A stretch of 64,000 bases of DNA from Hydrangea macrophylla (GCA_033977485.1 CM066988.1:74143169-74207168); one strand, 5' to 3'. Numbered from the stretch's first letter, positions 1 through 11,175 are shown. Numbers and translations: made by a program. The notes: a model not told the origin generated them from the letters alone.

Positions 1-62
1 CAATTTAGGCAGTTGCCTAAGCCCCCCCTTGAACCATGGCCCCACATAAAAGAATATATATA
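1..62. other. Unassigned left flank
   Basis: Short flank left of the first solo LTR. It has a C-run and an AT-rich end that forms the left target duplication of the solo LTR. I see no gene in it. It may be intron sequence of the Sec14-like gene to its right, but nothing shows this directly. Confidence 0.3.
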
Positions 63-1383
63 TGTTAGGGATATATACTAAAAGCCATGCTTTATGTAGT
101 TGGTTTATTATTCATTTAATAAAATCAGTTAATCCAATTTTTTTTATGAGAATCTGTGTGGGCAATGTTTGTATTATATTATTTATTTAATATTATGCAT
201 GTGTGTCTCTCATTCTATATAGTAGGTGGTTTGGTGTGTAGAGTTCGGCTTACATACGGAAGATCAGGCCATCAGATATTATAGAATGTAAGATTTTGGT
301 TTACAGTCTTAGATGGGATTGGACACACCATCGGTAGGACTGTAGCATGGTGTTGTAGTAGGTTTGTCTTGACTACGGAAAATGGTATAGTTTTAACTCA
401 CTATGCTGGTATACTTTGTGTATTAAACGGGACTAACTTGGGGTAATTATCTTTATACTGACTTATAAGATAATTAATACCTCATGGCTATTATGAGTGC
501 TTATGCTCTAAATCCTAAGTTAATTTGTAGACACGTACATTTGATATTTACACTTTGATCCCCAAAAGGGTGAGATCCTTAAATGGGTCAATATCTCATT
601 GGATTGGGTGGCAATATTAATTGTGTGGTGGATATTAATTAATGATGGAATCCATGTCTCAATTTTGGGATTGATGATATCCCCTTGAGAAAGCTTATAA
701 GTTTTGATTATGTCAAACCCTGCAGGTGGATTTTGTATCCGACATATCAGATAAGTTAAGCATAGGATCTCAAGGAATTTATTGAAATTAATTAAATATG
801 ATTGTCAGTAATTATATTTAATTAATGGATATCTGTAATCTTAACATGGGGAGATAATAAGCATTTAATAACATGGAGCTCGAAATATATTTTTGAGATA
901 AGGGTAGGAGTGCAATTATAATTCTTTAGTGGTATGAATTATAATTTATGGAAATAGGAATCTGATTCAGTTTGAATTAGGGTTTCCTAATTCTATAAGG
1001 AAGCCTATTCCTTATTGACTTCTTATGGTCCCTATCGTAGCCTATATATATGCTGCTTTGGCTCTCTCATCAGCTAGCGTTTTTCTATATAGAGAATTAT
1101 AACTCAGAATAGAAAAGAGAGTGAAAAAGAGGGAGAGCGGAAAACAGAAAGGATTTCGAAAGAGCCCACACTCAGTTCGATATTCTGGCAGCGGAGGAAT
1201 ACGGTAGAAGATTGTGAGCTATTATCGAGACCGTGTTCTCAATTCGTCTACTACAGCAATCCGTTTTTGCAGTTCAAGGTAACCCTAGTTCCGCCCTTGT
1301 AGGGTTATTATAGATTTCATGAAATTTTTGCAGTACCAACTTATACACACTGTCAACGGATTCTAGGACGCAGTTTCCTAACA
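63..1383 (+). mobile_element. Solo LTR, TGTTAGG..CCTAACA, TSD ATATA
   Basis: The block begins TGTTAGG and ends CCTAACA, a perfect 7-bp terminal inverted repeat with the TG..CA ends of an LTR. ATATA lies directly on both sides (58..62 and 1384..1388), as expected for a 5-bp target duplication, although both flanks are low-complexity AT repeats, so the duplication is weak evidence. A TATA-like run at 1043..1050 followed by a purine-rich stretch suggests a plus-strand promoter. No PBS, coding region or second LTR follows, so this is a solo LTR left by LTR-LTR recombination. The family is unknown; the ends look more like a Ty1/copia LTR than the gypsy elements in the rest of the window. Confidence 0.75.
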
Positions 1384-1666
1384 ATATATATATATGTATA
1401 AAAGGTGTTTTATTTTTGTTATACTCTTGTAGATAAATTCTAAACAAGTCATCAATCCACTTTCAACCAAACATGACCAATGTTTTTTTGGCTAAATTCA
1501 TAGAGTTGAATCTTATGATTCATTTCAATCATGCCAGTTGTGGCGGCAATTCGCTTTAATAATTTTGTTTTATGTTGGGGTTGGGCACTACTCTACAAAC
1601 AACTTATTTTTTTCCTTGCAATGACTCTTCCACTATGTCACTTAAATGTAATTTTCTTGATTTTAG
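1384..1666. other. AT-rich non-coding stretch, probable intron
   Basis: Starts with an AT dinucleotide run and ends in a pyrimidine-rich tract with TTTTAG, a plausible splice acceptor for the exon at 1667. Bases 1530..1600 weakly recall the preceding Sec14-like exon (a possible GVG segment), but the reading frame is broken and I do not call an exon. Confidence 0.4.
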
Positions 1667-1910
1667 GTCCACTACTATATGCAATCTCACATTCAAACCA
1701 ACAAGTATCGAGATCGTGTAGTTTTCATGAGTATTAGGGCAATAAATTTGCTCCTTTTTTATTTTATGTGTTCTGGTTGGCCTATTCTTCTGTCTTGGAA
1801 AACTTATAATGCAGCCTTCTGCCACAAAAAAGTATGGAAAGCATATTAGTAAATGCGTGAAGGTTTTAGATATGACTGGCCTGAAGCTTTCAACATTAAG
1901 CCAAGTAAAG
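1667..1910 (+). pseudogene. Sec14-like (CRAL-TRIO) lipid-transfer protein gene, two exons
   Basis: Two exon-like segments encode consecutive parts of a plant Sec14p-like phosphatidylinositol-transfer protein (CRAL-TRIO domain, lipid exchange at membranes). Exon 1667..1726 follows a TTTTAG acceptor and gives 20 codons including QSHIQTNKYRDRV. Exon 1815..1910 follows a TGCAG acceptor, gives 32 codons including KCVKVLDMTGLKLSTLSQVK, and ends at a good donor (G|GTATGT). Both exons are phase 0 and join in the order known for the family. The first exon's donor reads ATGAGT instead of GTGAGT, so normal splicing looks lost and the copy may be a pseudogene. Exons further upstream are not recognisable. 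The next intron runs into LTR1 at 2111, so later exons, if present, lie beyond the retrotransposon array and outside the window. Recognition is by family memory, not by a search. Confidence 0.72.
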
Positions 1911-2110
1911 GTATGTCTTGATGCTGCTGAAGCTTCACAATTTGCGGCCATCTTTTTCGCTTACAACAAGAAATTATGTACTTGCTGGAGCTAATTATAT
2001 TGGAACGATTGTAATCAGATTTTGTATCAAAATTTAGAATTATTGGATTTGAACCACATTTGCCAGTGAACACGTCCATGTGTTGCTTTGTATTCAACTT
2101 TTCAGTTCCC
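1911..2110. other. Probable intron, cut by LTR1
   Basis: Non-coding sequence after the GTATGT donor at 1911. It ends where LTR1 begins at 2111. It differs from the PPT-bearing sequence that precedes LTR2 and LTR3, so it marks the true left edge of the Tat array. Confidence 0.5.
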
Positions 2111-2960
2111 TGTAGACACCCCATTTTTTCGGCTATCAGATTTAGGAGACCCATAGCTTGGTGGTTCACGATGATCGAAAAACACTCAAAAAGGGACTCT
2201 TGGAAGTTAGTTCTATCCTTAAAATGCTCAGAATGACCAAAATACCCCTAAAAGCCCAAACACTCCCAGATTTGGACCGAAAGTTCTGAAAACATACTAC
2301 GTCATAAGAAAAGCAGTAAAATAATTTTCAAAGCAAAATCGGATAAAATCGTCAACTCCCACAGACCTCTGGAAGTCCCAGAAGTTCCCGAAAAGTCCTT
2401 ATTGACCGGTATGACCCAAGTTTGACCAGATTTGACTAGGGTTTGACCAAAATCATCAAAATTCTCCAGAAAGTCCCGATATCATACTAGATCATGTGAA
2501 AAATATTAAAATGATTTTTAAAAAAAAATCGGACGAAAATGTTAGCTCTTGGGAGCTCCCAGAGGTTCCTTGAACTTCTTGGAGATCCCAAGTTTGACCA
2601 ATTTGACCTAAAAGTTGACTTTGAAACTGGAGCGCCATGTCATTTTTCAAACATTTTTCATGGATACTAGAGGTCAATAGCTTTCCAACGGTATGTCGCA
2701 CATAAATTCTAGATTCAATACAAGTTTATTATGAATTCTCGAAGGTGAAAAAGACGATCAAATCGGCTTTTATCGCAAATACCGCAAAACTTTTCAAGGT
2801 GACCTGACTCCAAACTTTTTTTTTTATTTATGAGAAGTAGACTCCATTATCTTTCCAATGGTATATCACAAGCTCAATTTGGAGTTCATACGCATTTTCT
2901 GTGAATTTCGGATGAAACATGGCCTTTTCGCGAATACCGGAACCTCAGGGGGACATGCAC

Positions 2961-2977
2961 AGTGCCATCGCGGCACT
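2961..2977. promoter_or_regulatory. 17-bp palindrome in LTR1 U3
   Basis: AGTGCCATCGCGGCACT: perfect 6-bp arms, about 160 bp upstream of the TATA box. Matching words sit at 20849..20865 (LTR2), 44622..44638 (LTR3, imperfect) and upstream of the antisense gene (18342..18358 and 42361..42377). Confidence 0.6.
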
Positions 2978-3122
2978 CTCCCCCAAAACTGTCCATTTTT
3001 TTAATTTATTTTGGTTGTCCATTTTAATTAATTCAAAACCAAAATGACGTAGTTCCTTGTTCACAGACATTTAGAGCCAATGGGAGCACTCTTTAAATCC
3101 CAAAACTACCCCCAAATTGGCC

Positions 3123-3130
3123 TATATAAA
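3123..3130 (+). promoter_or_regulatory. TATA box of LTR1
   Basis: TATATAAA in a conserved block. LTR2 has TATAGAAA at about 21053 and LTR3 has TACATAAAA at about 44825 at the same place, so only LTR1 keeps a canonical TATA box. The purine-rich stretch starting about 50 bp downstream fits the transcribed leader. Confidence 0.6.
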
Positions 3131-5327
3131 CCTCCCTTGACTTCTCATTAAGTAGTGGCAAATAAAAGATTAGAAAAGTTTTAGAGAGAAAGTTGTAGAG
3201 ATGAGGTTAGAATAGAGAGAAAAGAAGCTTCCTTCTTTGATTTTCAACTAGAAAGTGAGTTCTAAACTTTGTTTTTACTTTATTACTTCCATTTACATCA
3301 CATTCAATACATCCAACCACCATTTTTGTGAGCACATATGAGATAGGAAGCTTCTTCCATGTCCAAAGTCATTACATATGAGTGAAACATCAAGCTACAA
3401 GTCCAACATCTCGATGATTATCAACTATTGATTACTATTTACTTGCTTCATTTATATATGTTTATCTCCTCTTCCCCAATTTCTTCGTGATTTTTCTTTG
3501 ATTACTTACTAGTTCATCATCATCTAAGTGATGACATGAAGTTTGAAGTGAGTGAATCCTTATGGATAGTAGCTCTTAACTTCAAAAACATGTTTGATAG
3601 ATGATGATTAAAACCTCAATACTTCCAAAGTATTCTTGGGGTTATGCTCAAATGGAAACAATGTCCTCCAACAATCTTGGAGGTTCTTGATATGAGTTCA
3701 GTGTTGATATTTCAAGTGGTCATAACCTTCATTAAAATGCTGAAAATGCACTCTCAAAACCTCTATTTCAAAACCCCTCATAAATCCCCCTTTTTTATTT
3801 CAAGCAATAAAACCCTATCTTTTTAAAAAATCTTCAAAACAGTGAGTGACATGAGTTCAAAGATTTTTCTAGAGCCCAATACTCAAAGAATTAACATAAG
3901 ACCACTTGGAAATTCTTCCTAACCCATTAGAGAACACCCATAATTTTTGGTTTGACTTGGAAACACTTGGAAGGGTTCCATTTTGACCCAAACAATCCTT
4001 CCATACATTCTGCTTTTGTTGTCACAGCATCTAGGTTGACTTTCAACTTGTCTTTCAGAAAACGTTTCCAAAAGAAGTGGTCTCAACTCATTTTTTCCTT
4101 GAACTTCAGTGTCTTAGGGAACTTTCTATATAATATGGGCTCTAGATGTTTTGTTTTCCTTTTCTAAGATTTTTCAACATTTCAGTTAACAGTACGGACT
4201 CTGTTTCTGAGTAACCTATATTGTTTATATGATTTCTCTCAATATGTAATAGTCATTGAATGTTGGCCTTTTGATATGTGTTTTTGACACAATAAGGATG
4301 ATCTCCATAAAAAATTATGAACTAAAAACATTTCTAACCCCACTTTTTCATTTTGACGAGATCAACTCACTGCTCTGTCCACTATTCACAGCAAGCATAC
4401 TTTTACTTTCATTCTTTGATTTGATGCTCACATGCACCCCAAATTAGTTCATATCTTAAGAAATAGTCCATACTACATTTGTACATATCCTATGATGATT
4501 TGTTTTATGCATTCATGCATACTCTATACTTCTAAGTCGCTTTAGAAAGTCCATATACACAAACACACTACAACCTTTGCACATTCTAGGATCATACATT
4601 GCATCCATGCAAGATTTTGGGTTTTTGTGACTCCTAATCTAAGAAGATTATAAGGAATGAACTCGATCACATGTTTATGCTTCCCCTTGATCTAATCTTC
4701 CTTTCTCATCCGTCCTGGGGAGTGAGAGGTCTTTTTTTCTCAAAGATTGACATGCATCATACTAGCTTGCTAAGCATACATTGTTTTCTTTGTTTATTTG
4801 TTCCAAGAACAATCCATGTCCCCTCTTAGATTAGGAAAACTTGATTACTTGATACATGATTAGACGATTTTTCCCAGGTTTGTTTGTGTGATCTTGCACC
4901 TTTGCATTGTGTGATACTTGGCTTAGATCTTATAAATGATATCTTATCTTTTGATCTTCCATTTCAAGATTCTTATGTGATGTAACATATTATCATAGTA
5001 TTAATTGTCGAACCAAACATATTAAAAGATGATTATTTGGATTCTAATTGAGGCCCATCAAACGACAGGGCTAGTTGAGCGTGTTTTAGTCATGACAAAG
5101 GCTCCTTCCTCTCTTGTACCAAAACCCCGAGCCAAGTTCTTTGGTTATGAAGGGCTGGTGCCCTTTATTCATTTGGGTGAGTCAAATTAGGTTTCTTGGT
5201 TCCTTAAAGACCAAGTGACGACTCTGTATCTGTTTTTAACAGACCTTTCTTCCTTTTTCTTTTCTTCGTTCCAAATCAATTTCAAACCAACAACAGAGTG
5301 GACGACCGATTCCGCGTGTTCACAATC

Positions 5328-5345
5328 TGGCAACTCCATTGGGGA
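5328..5345 (+). other. Primer binding site, Tat copy 1
   Basis: TGGCAACTCCATTGGGGA, three bases after the LTR end. It is a mutated form of the TGGCGACTCCACTGGGGA-type PBS usual in Tat/Ogre elements (probably tRNA-Arg). Copy 3 has the closer form at 47033. Confidence 0.7.
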
Positions 5346-5471
5346 TTTTTATTTTTAAAAACAAAATAATACAGAGGTTTGACTCATAAAAAGCACCCTT
5401 AAAATCATCTTTTTACTGTGTTCGGTTCACCACATTGCACTATGCATTTTCTCCCTCTAAATCTATCACAA
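5346..5471 (+). other. Leader stub and internal deletion joint, copy 1
   Basis: About 110 bp of leader matches copy 3 (47051..47165) and then passes directly into the last part of pol at about 5460..5471. All of gag, PR, RT, RNase H and most of integrase are missing from copy 1. Confidence 0.75.
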
Positions 5472-5712
5472 GAGGATAGCCCGTGCTTTTAACAAGAAGG
5501 TTCGTTCGAGAAAAATTGTCAGGGGTGACCTCGTTCTCAAGGAACTGCGAGCCCCAATTTTTGACCCACGTGGAAAATTCAAACCTAAATGGGTTGGTCC
5601 TTATATCGTCAAAACTATCCTTTCCAGATGATCAACCTATCTCATGGACCTTGATGGTGTCGAATTCAAAGAACCAATCAACATGGATCGCCTCAAAAAG
5701 TACTATGCCTAA
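5472..5712 (+). pseudogene. Tat copy 1: C-terminal end of pol (integrase tail)
   Basis: Encodes only the basic C-terminal tail of the Tat polyprotein, with the conserved segment GKFKPKWVGPYIVKTIL and the terminal LKKYYA before the TAA stop at 5710..5712. It matches the ends of copy 2 (24773) and copy 3 (54719). It has an in-frame stop in the segment after the IVKTIL motif. It has no start codon of its own and follows the leader joint directly, so it is a deletion remnant and not a gene. Confidence 0.8.
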
Positions 5713-5739
5713 CCTTTTTACCAATTTCTTTAAAACCTA

Positions 5740-6092
5740 GCCCTGAATGACGCTCGACCTGATTCCCACTCGAGGATACTTAGACAACCGCATCGGTTCA
5801 GTCACTCTACCCACAAAGAACCCATTTCTTTCAAGCCTTACCCTAAACTACGCTTGACCTGATTCCCACTCGGGGATTTGTAGGTAACCGCATCGGTTCG
5901 GTCGTTCCACCCACAAAGAACCCTTTTCTTTCAAGCCTTACCCTGAACTATGCTCGACCTCATTCCCACTCGGGGATATGTAGGCAACCGCATCGGTTCG
6001 GTCGCTCTAGCAGCAAAAACAACCCAGTTCTTTCCTACCATGGCTCAAACTACGTTGGACCTGATTCCCACTTGGGGATACATAAGCAGCCT
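5740..6092 (+). repeat. 3' tandem repeat, about 100-bp period, 4 units (copy 1)
   Basis: Four units begin near 5742, 5842, 5942 and 6044. Each has a CTGATTCCCACTCGGGGAT-like block, and the first three carry the self-complementary word AACCGCATCGGTT or a variant. The fourth is shortened. The same array follows pol in copies 2 and 3. Tandem repeats downstream of pol are known in Tat/Ogre elements and can seed satellites. Confidence 0.85.
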
Positions 6093-6640
6093 TTTAAAAA
6101 GAAAATAAGGATGGCTCGCTAGGTCGAAAATCCGAAAGGACGCCTAGGCAAAAATTAGAGCTAAATCTAAAGTGAGCAATAACAAAAGAGAGAAAAGAGC
6201 TCGCTAGGTCACCCCACTGGTGCCTAGGCAAAAATTATGAGTATATAAGAGAAATAAAGTCACGGTCCTTACCATAACCTAGAGACCACCCTTCACACTA
6301 GGGGCAAACTTCGGCCACCAGCCTCGTTTGTCCAAATCTCTTTTAAACTAGGGGCAAACTTCAGTTATCTACCTCGTTTGCCTCACATTCACCCATATCC
6401 CAAACTAGGGGTAAACTTCGGCTACCCGCCTCGTTCGCCTCTAAATCACCCCAGCATGCTCAAGCAAGTACCAAAAGTATCATCTAATCAAAATCTCGCT
6501 TCAAAATGTTTTCAGAAAGCCAAATGCATAAAATAAAGTTCTCAAAGTAACTGAGGTTCATCGATAAACAAACTTTGAATATTACATAAGTAGGAATAAA
6601 TAAAAAGGTCTTTTGAAAGCAATCATAAATATCAAAGACA
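6093..6640 (+). repeat. Second 3' repeat block and spacer, copy 1
   Basis: First a dimer: GCTCGCTAGGTC...CCTAGGCAAAAATTA at about 6113..6170 and again at about 6199..6237. Then three units of ACTAGGGGCAAACTTCGG...CTCGTTTGCC between 6296 and 6445. The remainder (6450..6640) is AT-rich spacer. The same order is found in copies 2 and 3. No gene seen. Confidence 0.75.
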
Positions 6641-6707
6641 CTTGGAGGAAGAAGCAGAATCAGTCAAGTCTAGTTTTATTTTGTGTCTTTTATTGCTTCA
6701 ATGGTCT

Positions 6708-7707
6708 TTAGAAAAAGGCTTTTATTTGATGAGTCCAACCCCTGATGAAAGCAGCAATAGTGACAGCCCTGACTCTGGAAGCAAAAACCCTCGCAGTGAA
6801 TTCCCAGGGGACCTCTTGAACTTGCCCGTATTGCCTGGCCAATCTACGATGATAATAGAAAGAAGTCTCTCTTAGACCCACCAACCACATTCTCAAATGA
6901 TCTCCAAGGCTGGTGGTGACAGTGTGAAGGCCCCAATGCCCACAATCCAACAAATGTTTGTTTCAGAAAGAGTACCCATCATACGAATCCAGTCACCAAA
7001 AGTGTACATAGTGGGAATAAAGCACGACCCTGCAAATATAAACTAGTGGTACTGGGCCTATCCACAACTAGAGGTGCTCATATAGCCTAGCCTGCAATAC
7101 CAAGGGTGCGCCAGAAAGAAGAAGAGTTCCTTGGTTAAAAGCACTATCCAAACCATTCAGAGTTTCAGCCAGAACCATGGCCATGGGGTTCCTACTCAAT
7201 TTAAGCCAAAGGCACACATACACCAAGTAAATAGAAGTACTCGAGAACAGAAAGTGCGAAGTCATGCATAAGATTAGAGCAGCCCCATGGGTAGCATCAT
7301 ATACGCTAGGATTTCCAAGATCAACGTACCGGGCGATGATAGAGGCAATGTCGAGGAACTCACCATGAATTAGATGGTGAATGATAGAAGTGGAACAGTT
7401 CAGGTATTCAGCCAAGCATCACGTAGGACTGGGGGTATCGGCAGAAGAAAGGATCAAGTCTAAATTCGGATCGAAGCTAAGGATAACACAGAACTCCTCA
7501 AACAGGGGGCATATCTCCAAGCCATTACAATTAAACACAATCTTCCGGGTCCCAGTAGGCAATAGCAGCACGTATAAACTCAGCATTCAAGGCCATTTGA
7601 CGAAGAGAGAACAGCTCGGTCAAGCGGTAGCTAAAATGGTTGATCCGTTCGACGCCATTTGTGATGTTCAGCTAAGCCGTGAGTTGTGCAGGGTTGTACA
7701 ATGCCAT
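6708..7707 (-). pseudogene. Tat copy 1 antisense ORF b (aORF-b)
   Basis: A decayed reading frame on the minus strand, from ATG at 7705..7707 to about 6708. Homologous sequence in the same place in copies 2 and 3 shows it is a real part of the element. Visible segments in order: MALYNPAQLTA near the start, a segment ending AAIAYWDP, a middle part with LAETLNGLDSAFNQGTLLL, and an end with RRLARQYGQVQEVPWEF. The LAETL part and the RQ.G..Q..P end recall antisense proteins of other plant Tat elements and some plant-mobile-domain-like proteins; this is memory, not a search. It has an early stop (TAG after codon 11) and several frameshifts. It lies 350 bp downstream (in its own direction) of aORF-a. 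The GAAGC site at 7473..7477, used by other elements in copies 2 and 3, is empty here. Confidence 0.55.
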
Positions 7708-8054
7708 ATTTTCTGTCCCAGCTCTAGCAAAAAATCAAAATTTTGGTAGCACCTCCCCGTTTCATGGAATATCCCACCTGCAAGGAAAATACACTCACTA
7801 TCACAAGCTGCTCATCGCAGTAGCATCAATAAATTACATAATCACAGTGCATATATATATCGTCACACGATCACTAACTAAAACAAGCACACAATCGCGC
7901 CTTCAAACCGGAAGATATGCGGCCTAAGAGGCAAAACATCATAATACTCTGTCAAAAGTGACAAATCATCCTACACATTATCCATCATTCACTAGTACAA
8001 TCCAAGCGAAAACATAAAATGGAGACAAAAACAAAAGTCCCCGCTTAGGAGGCC
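7708..8054 (-). other. Spacer between aORF-a and aORF-b, copy 1
   Basis: AT-rich spacer on the minus strand between the stop of aORF-a and the ATG of aORF-b. A TTTCCTTGCAG sequence just before aORF-b resembles a splice acceptor, so aORF-b may have a 5' UTR intron. No polyadenylation signal is clear. Confidence 0.4.
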
Positions 8055-9036
8055 TCAGTCCTCCTCTTCTTCATCCTTTGTCTGGCCACCCGGAGTGTAC
8101 GTCGGCAATGGCCTCCTCCCACCACCCGTACACCTTGGCCTGGTTCTCGATGAGCTAGCACCACCCCCACGACACTACACACACAAATAAAGGCAATTAG
8201 TCGGGAAGCAACAAAAGTACAAAAACAGAGTAGAGTCATAAACTTACCAAGGACGCCATCTGACTGGTAGCAAACTGTCACATACCATCCATCTGTCAAT
8301 GGTAAAATCTAGGATTAGAACCTCATAACCTTAAGAAGTACAAAAATAGAGACATACCCTATGGTCTCGCGTAAGGACCAAAGACTGTAAGCTAGTTGCC
8401 ACGGCGTGATCCTCCTCGGCATAACTCCAAGAGACGTTGAGGATGCCCACTGGCTGGGTGGGGTACCTGCACGTGACTCGTGGAACCTCTATGACCTGGG
8501 GAGAGCCATCGGTACCCAAAACACTGATGGTCCAATCCCAAGGAGGGATAGGATCAGAAGCTGGAGGAGCCTGTCTCCTATACATCTTGCGAAGCTATAG
8601 ACACAAAATAAATTAGGAAAAAATGAGTCCAAAAAAAAAAACACAAGTGACGAATAGAGACAAAAACGTAAAAGAAACTCACATCCAGGAGTAGGAAGTT
8701 AGGCATAAGGAAGTGGCCACTGTAAGTCTTATAATCAGACTCAGAGCAGAAATGATCCAAGCATCAGTACCGGCTAAAGCCGCCGACAAAGCGGCACCAG
8801 AAAGGTCGTCAGCATCCATCACGGGAGGAGTATGAGGAACGCAGTACCTTACACCATCGACCACCTGCCGAGACACCCGCTCGCCAAGATACCACTGCCT
8901 ATATTCAGTACTCTCCATCAAAGTCAAAAAGAAGCAAGAGGCTTGACCGCCTGTATCTCCTCTAGGGTAGCATAGGAAATATGCTCCCAAGGCGTCCAAT
9001 CAACACTAGCAACCGTCAGATCGGATAAGAAATTTG
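8055..9036 (-). pseudogene. aORF-a (plant-mobile-domain-like), copy 1, 3' part: end of exon 3 to exon 6
   Basis: Downstream half of the antisense gene, cut off by element D. On the minus strand: rest of exon 3 (9036..8683), intron 88 bp (8595..8682), exon 4 (8358..8594, 79 codons), intron 65 bp (8293..8357), exon 5 (8248..8292, 15 codons), intron 73 bp (8175..8247), exon 6 (8055..8174, 39 codons and TGA, ending in an acidic DEEEED tail). All introns start GT and end AG, and all joints are phase 0. Copy 2 has the same exons 4 and 5 at identical lengths. Defects: a one-base loss in a T-run in exon 3 and a TGA as codon 5 of exon 5. The last 5 bp (9032..9036) are the target duplication ATTTG. Confidence 0.7.
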
Positions 9037-10579
9037 TGTCACGCCCCGGAGCAGCATAAATAGAGAAAAATAAATTTCCTTTATAAGTCCATAGGGAATG
9101 ACGGGTGAATAACCGCGTTGTCATCTACTCAAACCAATAAACACCACGATAGGGAGGATGCTATTCATAGAACATATCTTATTAACATTAATCAGAGGCT
9201 ACAACGGAAACTATAAAAGGTATGGAAGCAACAGATGCCCAAGTACCAATTATAAAAGTCTACTAAATCTATTACAACAGCTGGCTTATAGTCTCAGGCC
9301 TATAACAATAACAACAACAGATATAAACTAACTATTACAAGCAGCACGTCTTCTTCTCCAAGCCTTCAGCTCCAAGACCGGCAGAACATCAGTCTCTCGT
9401 CCTCAAGTCCTGCGAAGCTCTAGACATTGGAATGTCCAGGGCATAAACGCCATCAGCTTTGGATACAAAGCTGAGTGAGTACATTAAACAACACTCCTCA
9501 CCGTTATTGTTCAGCATCTTAAAATGCGGTTAATCTCTTAACAATGGCGTCACTCACGGACATAGCAAAGGCCTCAGTAAACTGTACATTAATCAAAGGT
9601 AACAGGAATAATAGGAAATGTAGTAATGACAAAGACAAGGATCATGGTATAATATCTTATCACATATTCATCAAATCCATGCATGTAACCCATGCATATA
9701 CCTTTACGTCGGGACGCTGGATCCACGACTGAACCATCTTCTTACTAGCCATTCTCATATTCATATCCATATCCATCTCTGTATCCGTACGTTGATACCA
9801 TAATCCAAATCCGTATCCATACGTAGATACCATAGTACCAATCGGAATCACCCGACTAGGCAGTAGGTCCTACAATCCCTTGATAGGGTTACCGGTCGTC
9901 TACACGGTACCACCTATCTGTAAATGATGGAAGCGGCACAACGGACGTCTTCTACGCTGTGTATATTCTCACTGGTCGACTACACGGTGAAAATACATTA
10001 GGGCACTAGCCGGACGTAATCGTCAATGGTACACTGGACGTCTTCAACAGTGCATACGCATCACTGGACGTCTTCAACAGCGAGAGGCGCACTAGGAACT
10101 CTAACCGTCCCACGTCCACCCGACTCGTCAGCCGTTGATCCCATGGATCCAAAGTACACATATCTCATATTCCACATAAGCCACATGTCCCATTTCTCAT
10201 CAGCTTCTCTTACCTCTTCACATCACTATCCCATGCATGCTGACACATGTTGTGAAATGCTCATATACTAAGTACAGGAAATGCCACATGCTCTGTATTA
10301 ATCATATCTAATGATTACTGATTATTAACATGCAGTTGTATTCCGTTCTACTATTCAGTTTGACAATAACATATGACAGTTAAACAATTCATCTCATATC
10401 GACAGTTAACATAGGATAATTCATCTCGTAATATCAATGACAATTGCATATAAGTCTAGTCCTGACATAGTACTTATAAATCTTATCCATACAGCGCAAT
10501 AACCCATATGGTACAACTATTAACAGGTCTGATATATCACAAATATAAGACAACATACAAATAACATTCTGCTCATATC

Positions 10580-10758
10580 CAATCGATTGAACAAACATGT
10601 CAATCGATTGGAAACAATATCAATCGATTGGACAAAATATCAATCGATTGACATATCAATCGATTGGACAAAATATCAATCGATTGACATATCAATCGAT
10701 TGGATAAAATATCAATCGATTGACATATCAATCGATTGGAACCCATGGCAATCGATTG
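10580..10758. repeat. CAATCGATTG array, 10 copies, downstream cluster (element D left LTR)
   Basis: Ten perfect copies of the 10-bp palindrome with spacers of 5 to 11 bp, several forming a repeated two-word unit. The right LTR has six copies at the same place. It lies about 420 to 600 bp downstream of the TATA box in the direction of transcription. Confidence 0.9.
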
Positions 10759-10934
10759 AACTCTGTCTTCTTCCTCAAAACTGCTGGTTTTATATATAAA
10801 AACATTGGGGTCCTCTTTCCTCCTCATGCACGTTATTATACACACATAAACATCACAAAACAAACCTCCTTGAGTGAGTTAATAAACTCACCTCTCCCGG
10901 TGGTCCGTTGACGGCGTCCCGAGCTCCGCGGCGG

Positions 10935-11130
10935 CGGCTATGGTGAGTTCTCTTTCCTCTCTCTTTCTTCTCTGCTCTCTCTTTCTCTGTCCGTCTCTGT
11001 TCTCTCTCTGTCCTCCTCTTCTTCTTCTTATTCTTCCTCTCCTCTTCTTCTTCTCTTCTTTAACCCGAGAGTGTGTGTGTGTATATATATAATGTGTGTA
11101 TATATATGAGAGTATATATCTCTCTCTCTC
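10935..11130 (-). repeat. Simple-sequence tract in element D LTR
   Basis: TCTTTCTC-type pyrimidine tract, then GT and TA dinucleotide runs. On the minus strand this is a purine-rich stretch just after the TATA box, like the purine-rich leaders of the other LTRs here. Confidence 0.6.
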
Positions 11131-11175
11131 CCAAACACACACACAAGCAAACATATATATGTATAAGGGGAGGGG

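Larger units (their letters stand above)
2111..5324 (+). repeat. Tat LTR1 (5' LTR of copy 1)
   Basis: Starts TGTAGACACCCC and ends about TTCACA, three bases before the PBS. U3 is about 1 kb and holds two nested degenerate duplications (see findings), a 17-bp palindrome at 2961..2977 and a TATA box at 3123..3130. The following 2.2 kb, from the purine-rich leader at about 3175 to 5324, is R-U5 and non-coding; small ORFs in it are not conserved among the three LTR copies. The family is recognised by comparison with LTR2 and LTR3, which match along the whole length. Confidence 0.85.

Noticed and set aside
1604..1951. 115-codon open frame on the minus strand
   Set aside because: It lies opposite the two Sec14-like exons and has no recognisable protein features. 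The plus-strand exons with matching splice sites explain the region better.
3644..4447. Small plus-strand ORFs in LTR1 (and counterparts in LTR2 and LTR3)
   Set aside because: Frames are not conserved between the three LTR copies and have no protein features. This is R-U5 sequence.
10580..10758. CRISPR-like direct repeats
   Set aside because: The repeats are 10-bp palindromes with 5 to 11-bp spacers inside a plant LTR. No cas genes and a eukaryotic context.
10587..10863. Open frames on both strands encoding SIDW/QSID-like repeats
   Set aside because: They are translations of the CAATCGATTG palindrome array, so both strands stay open by construction. Not a protein gene.
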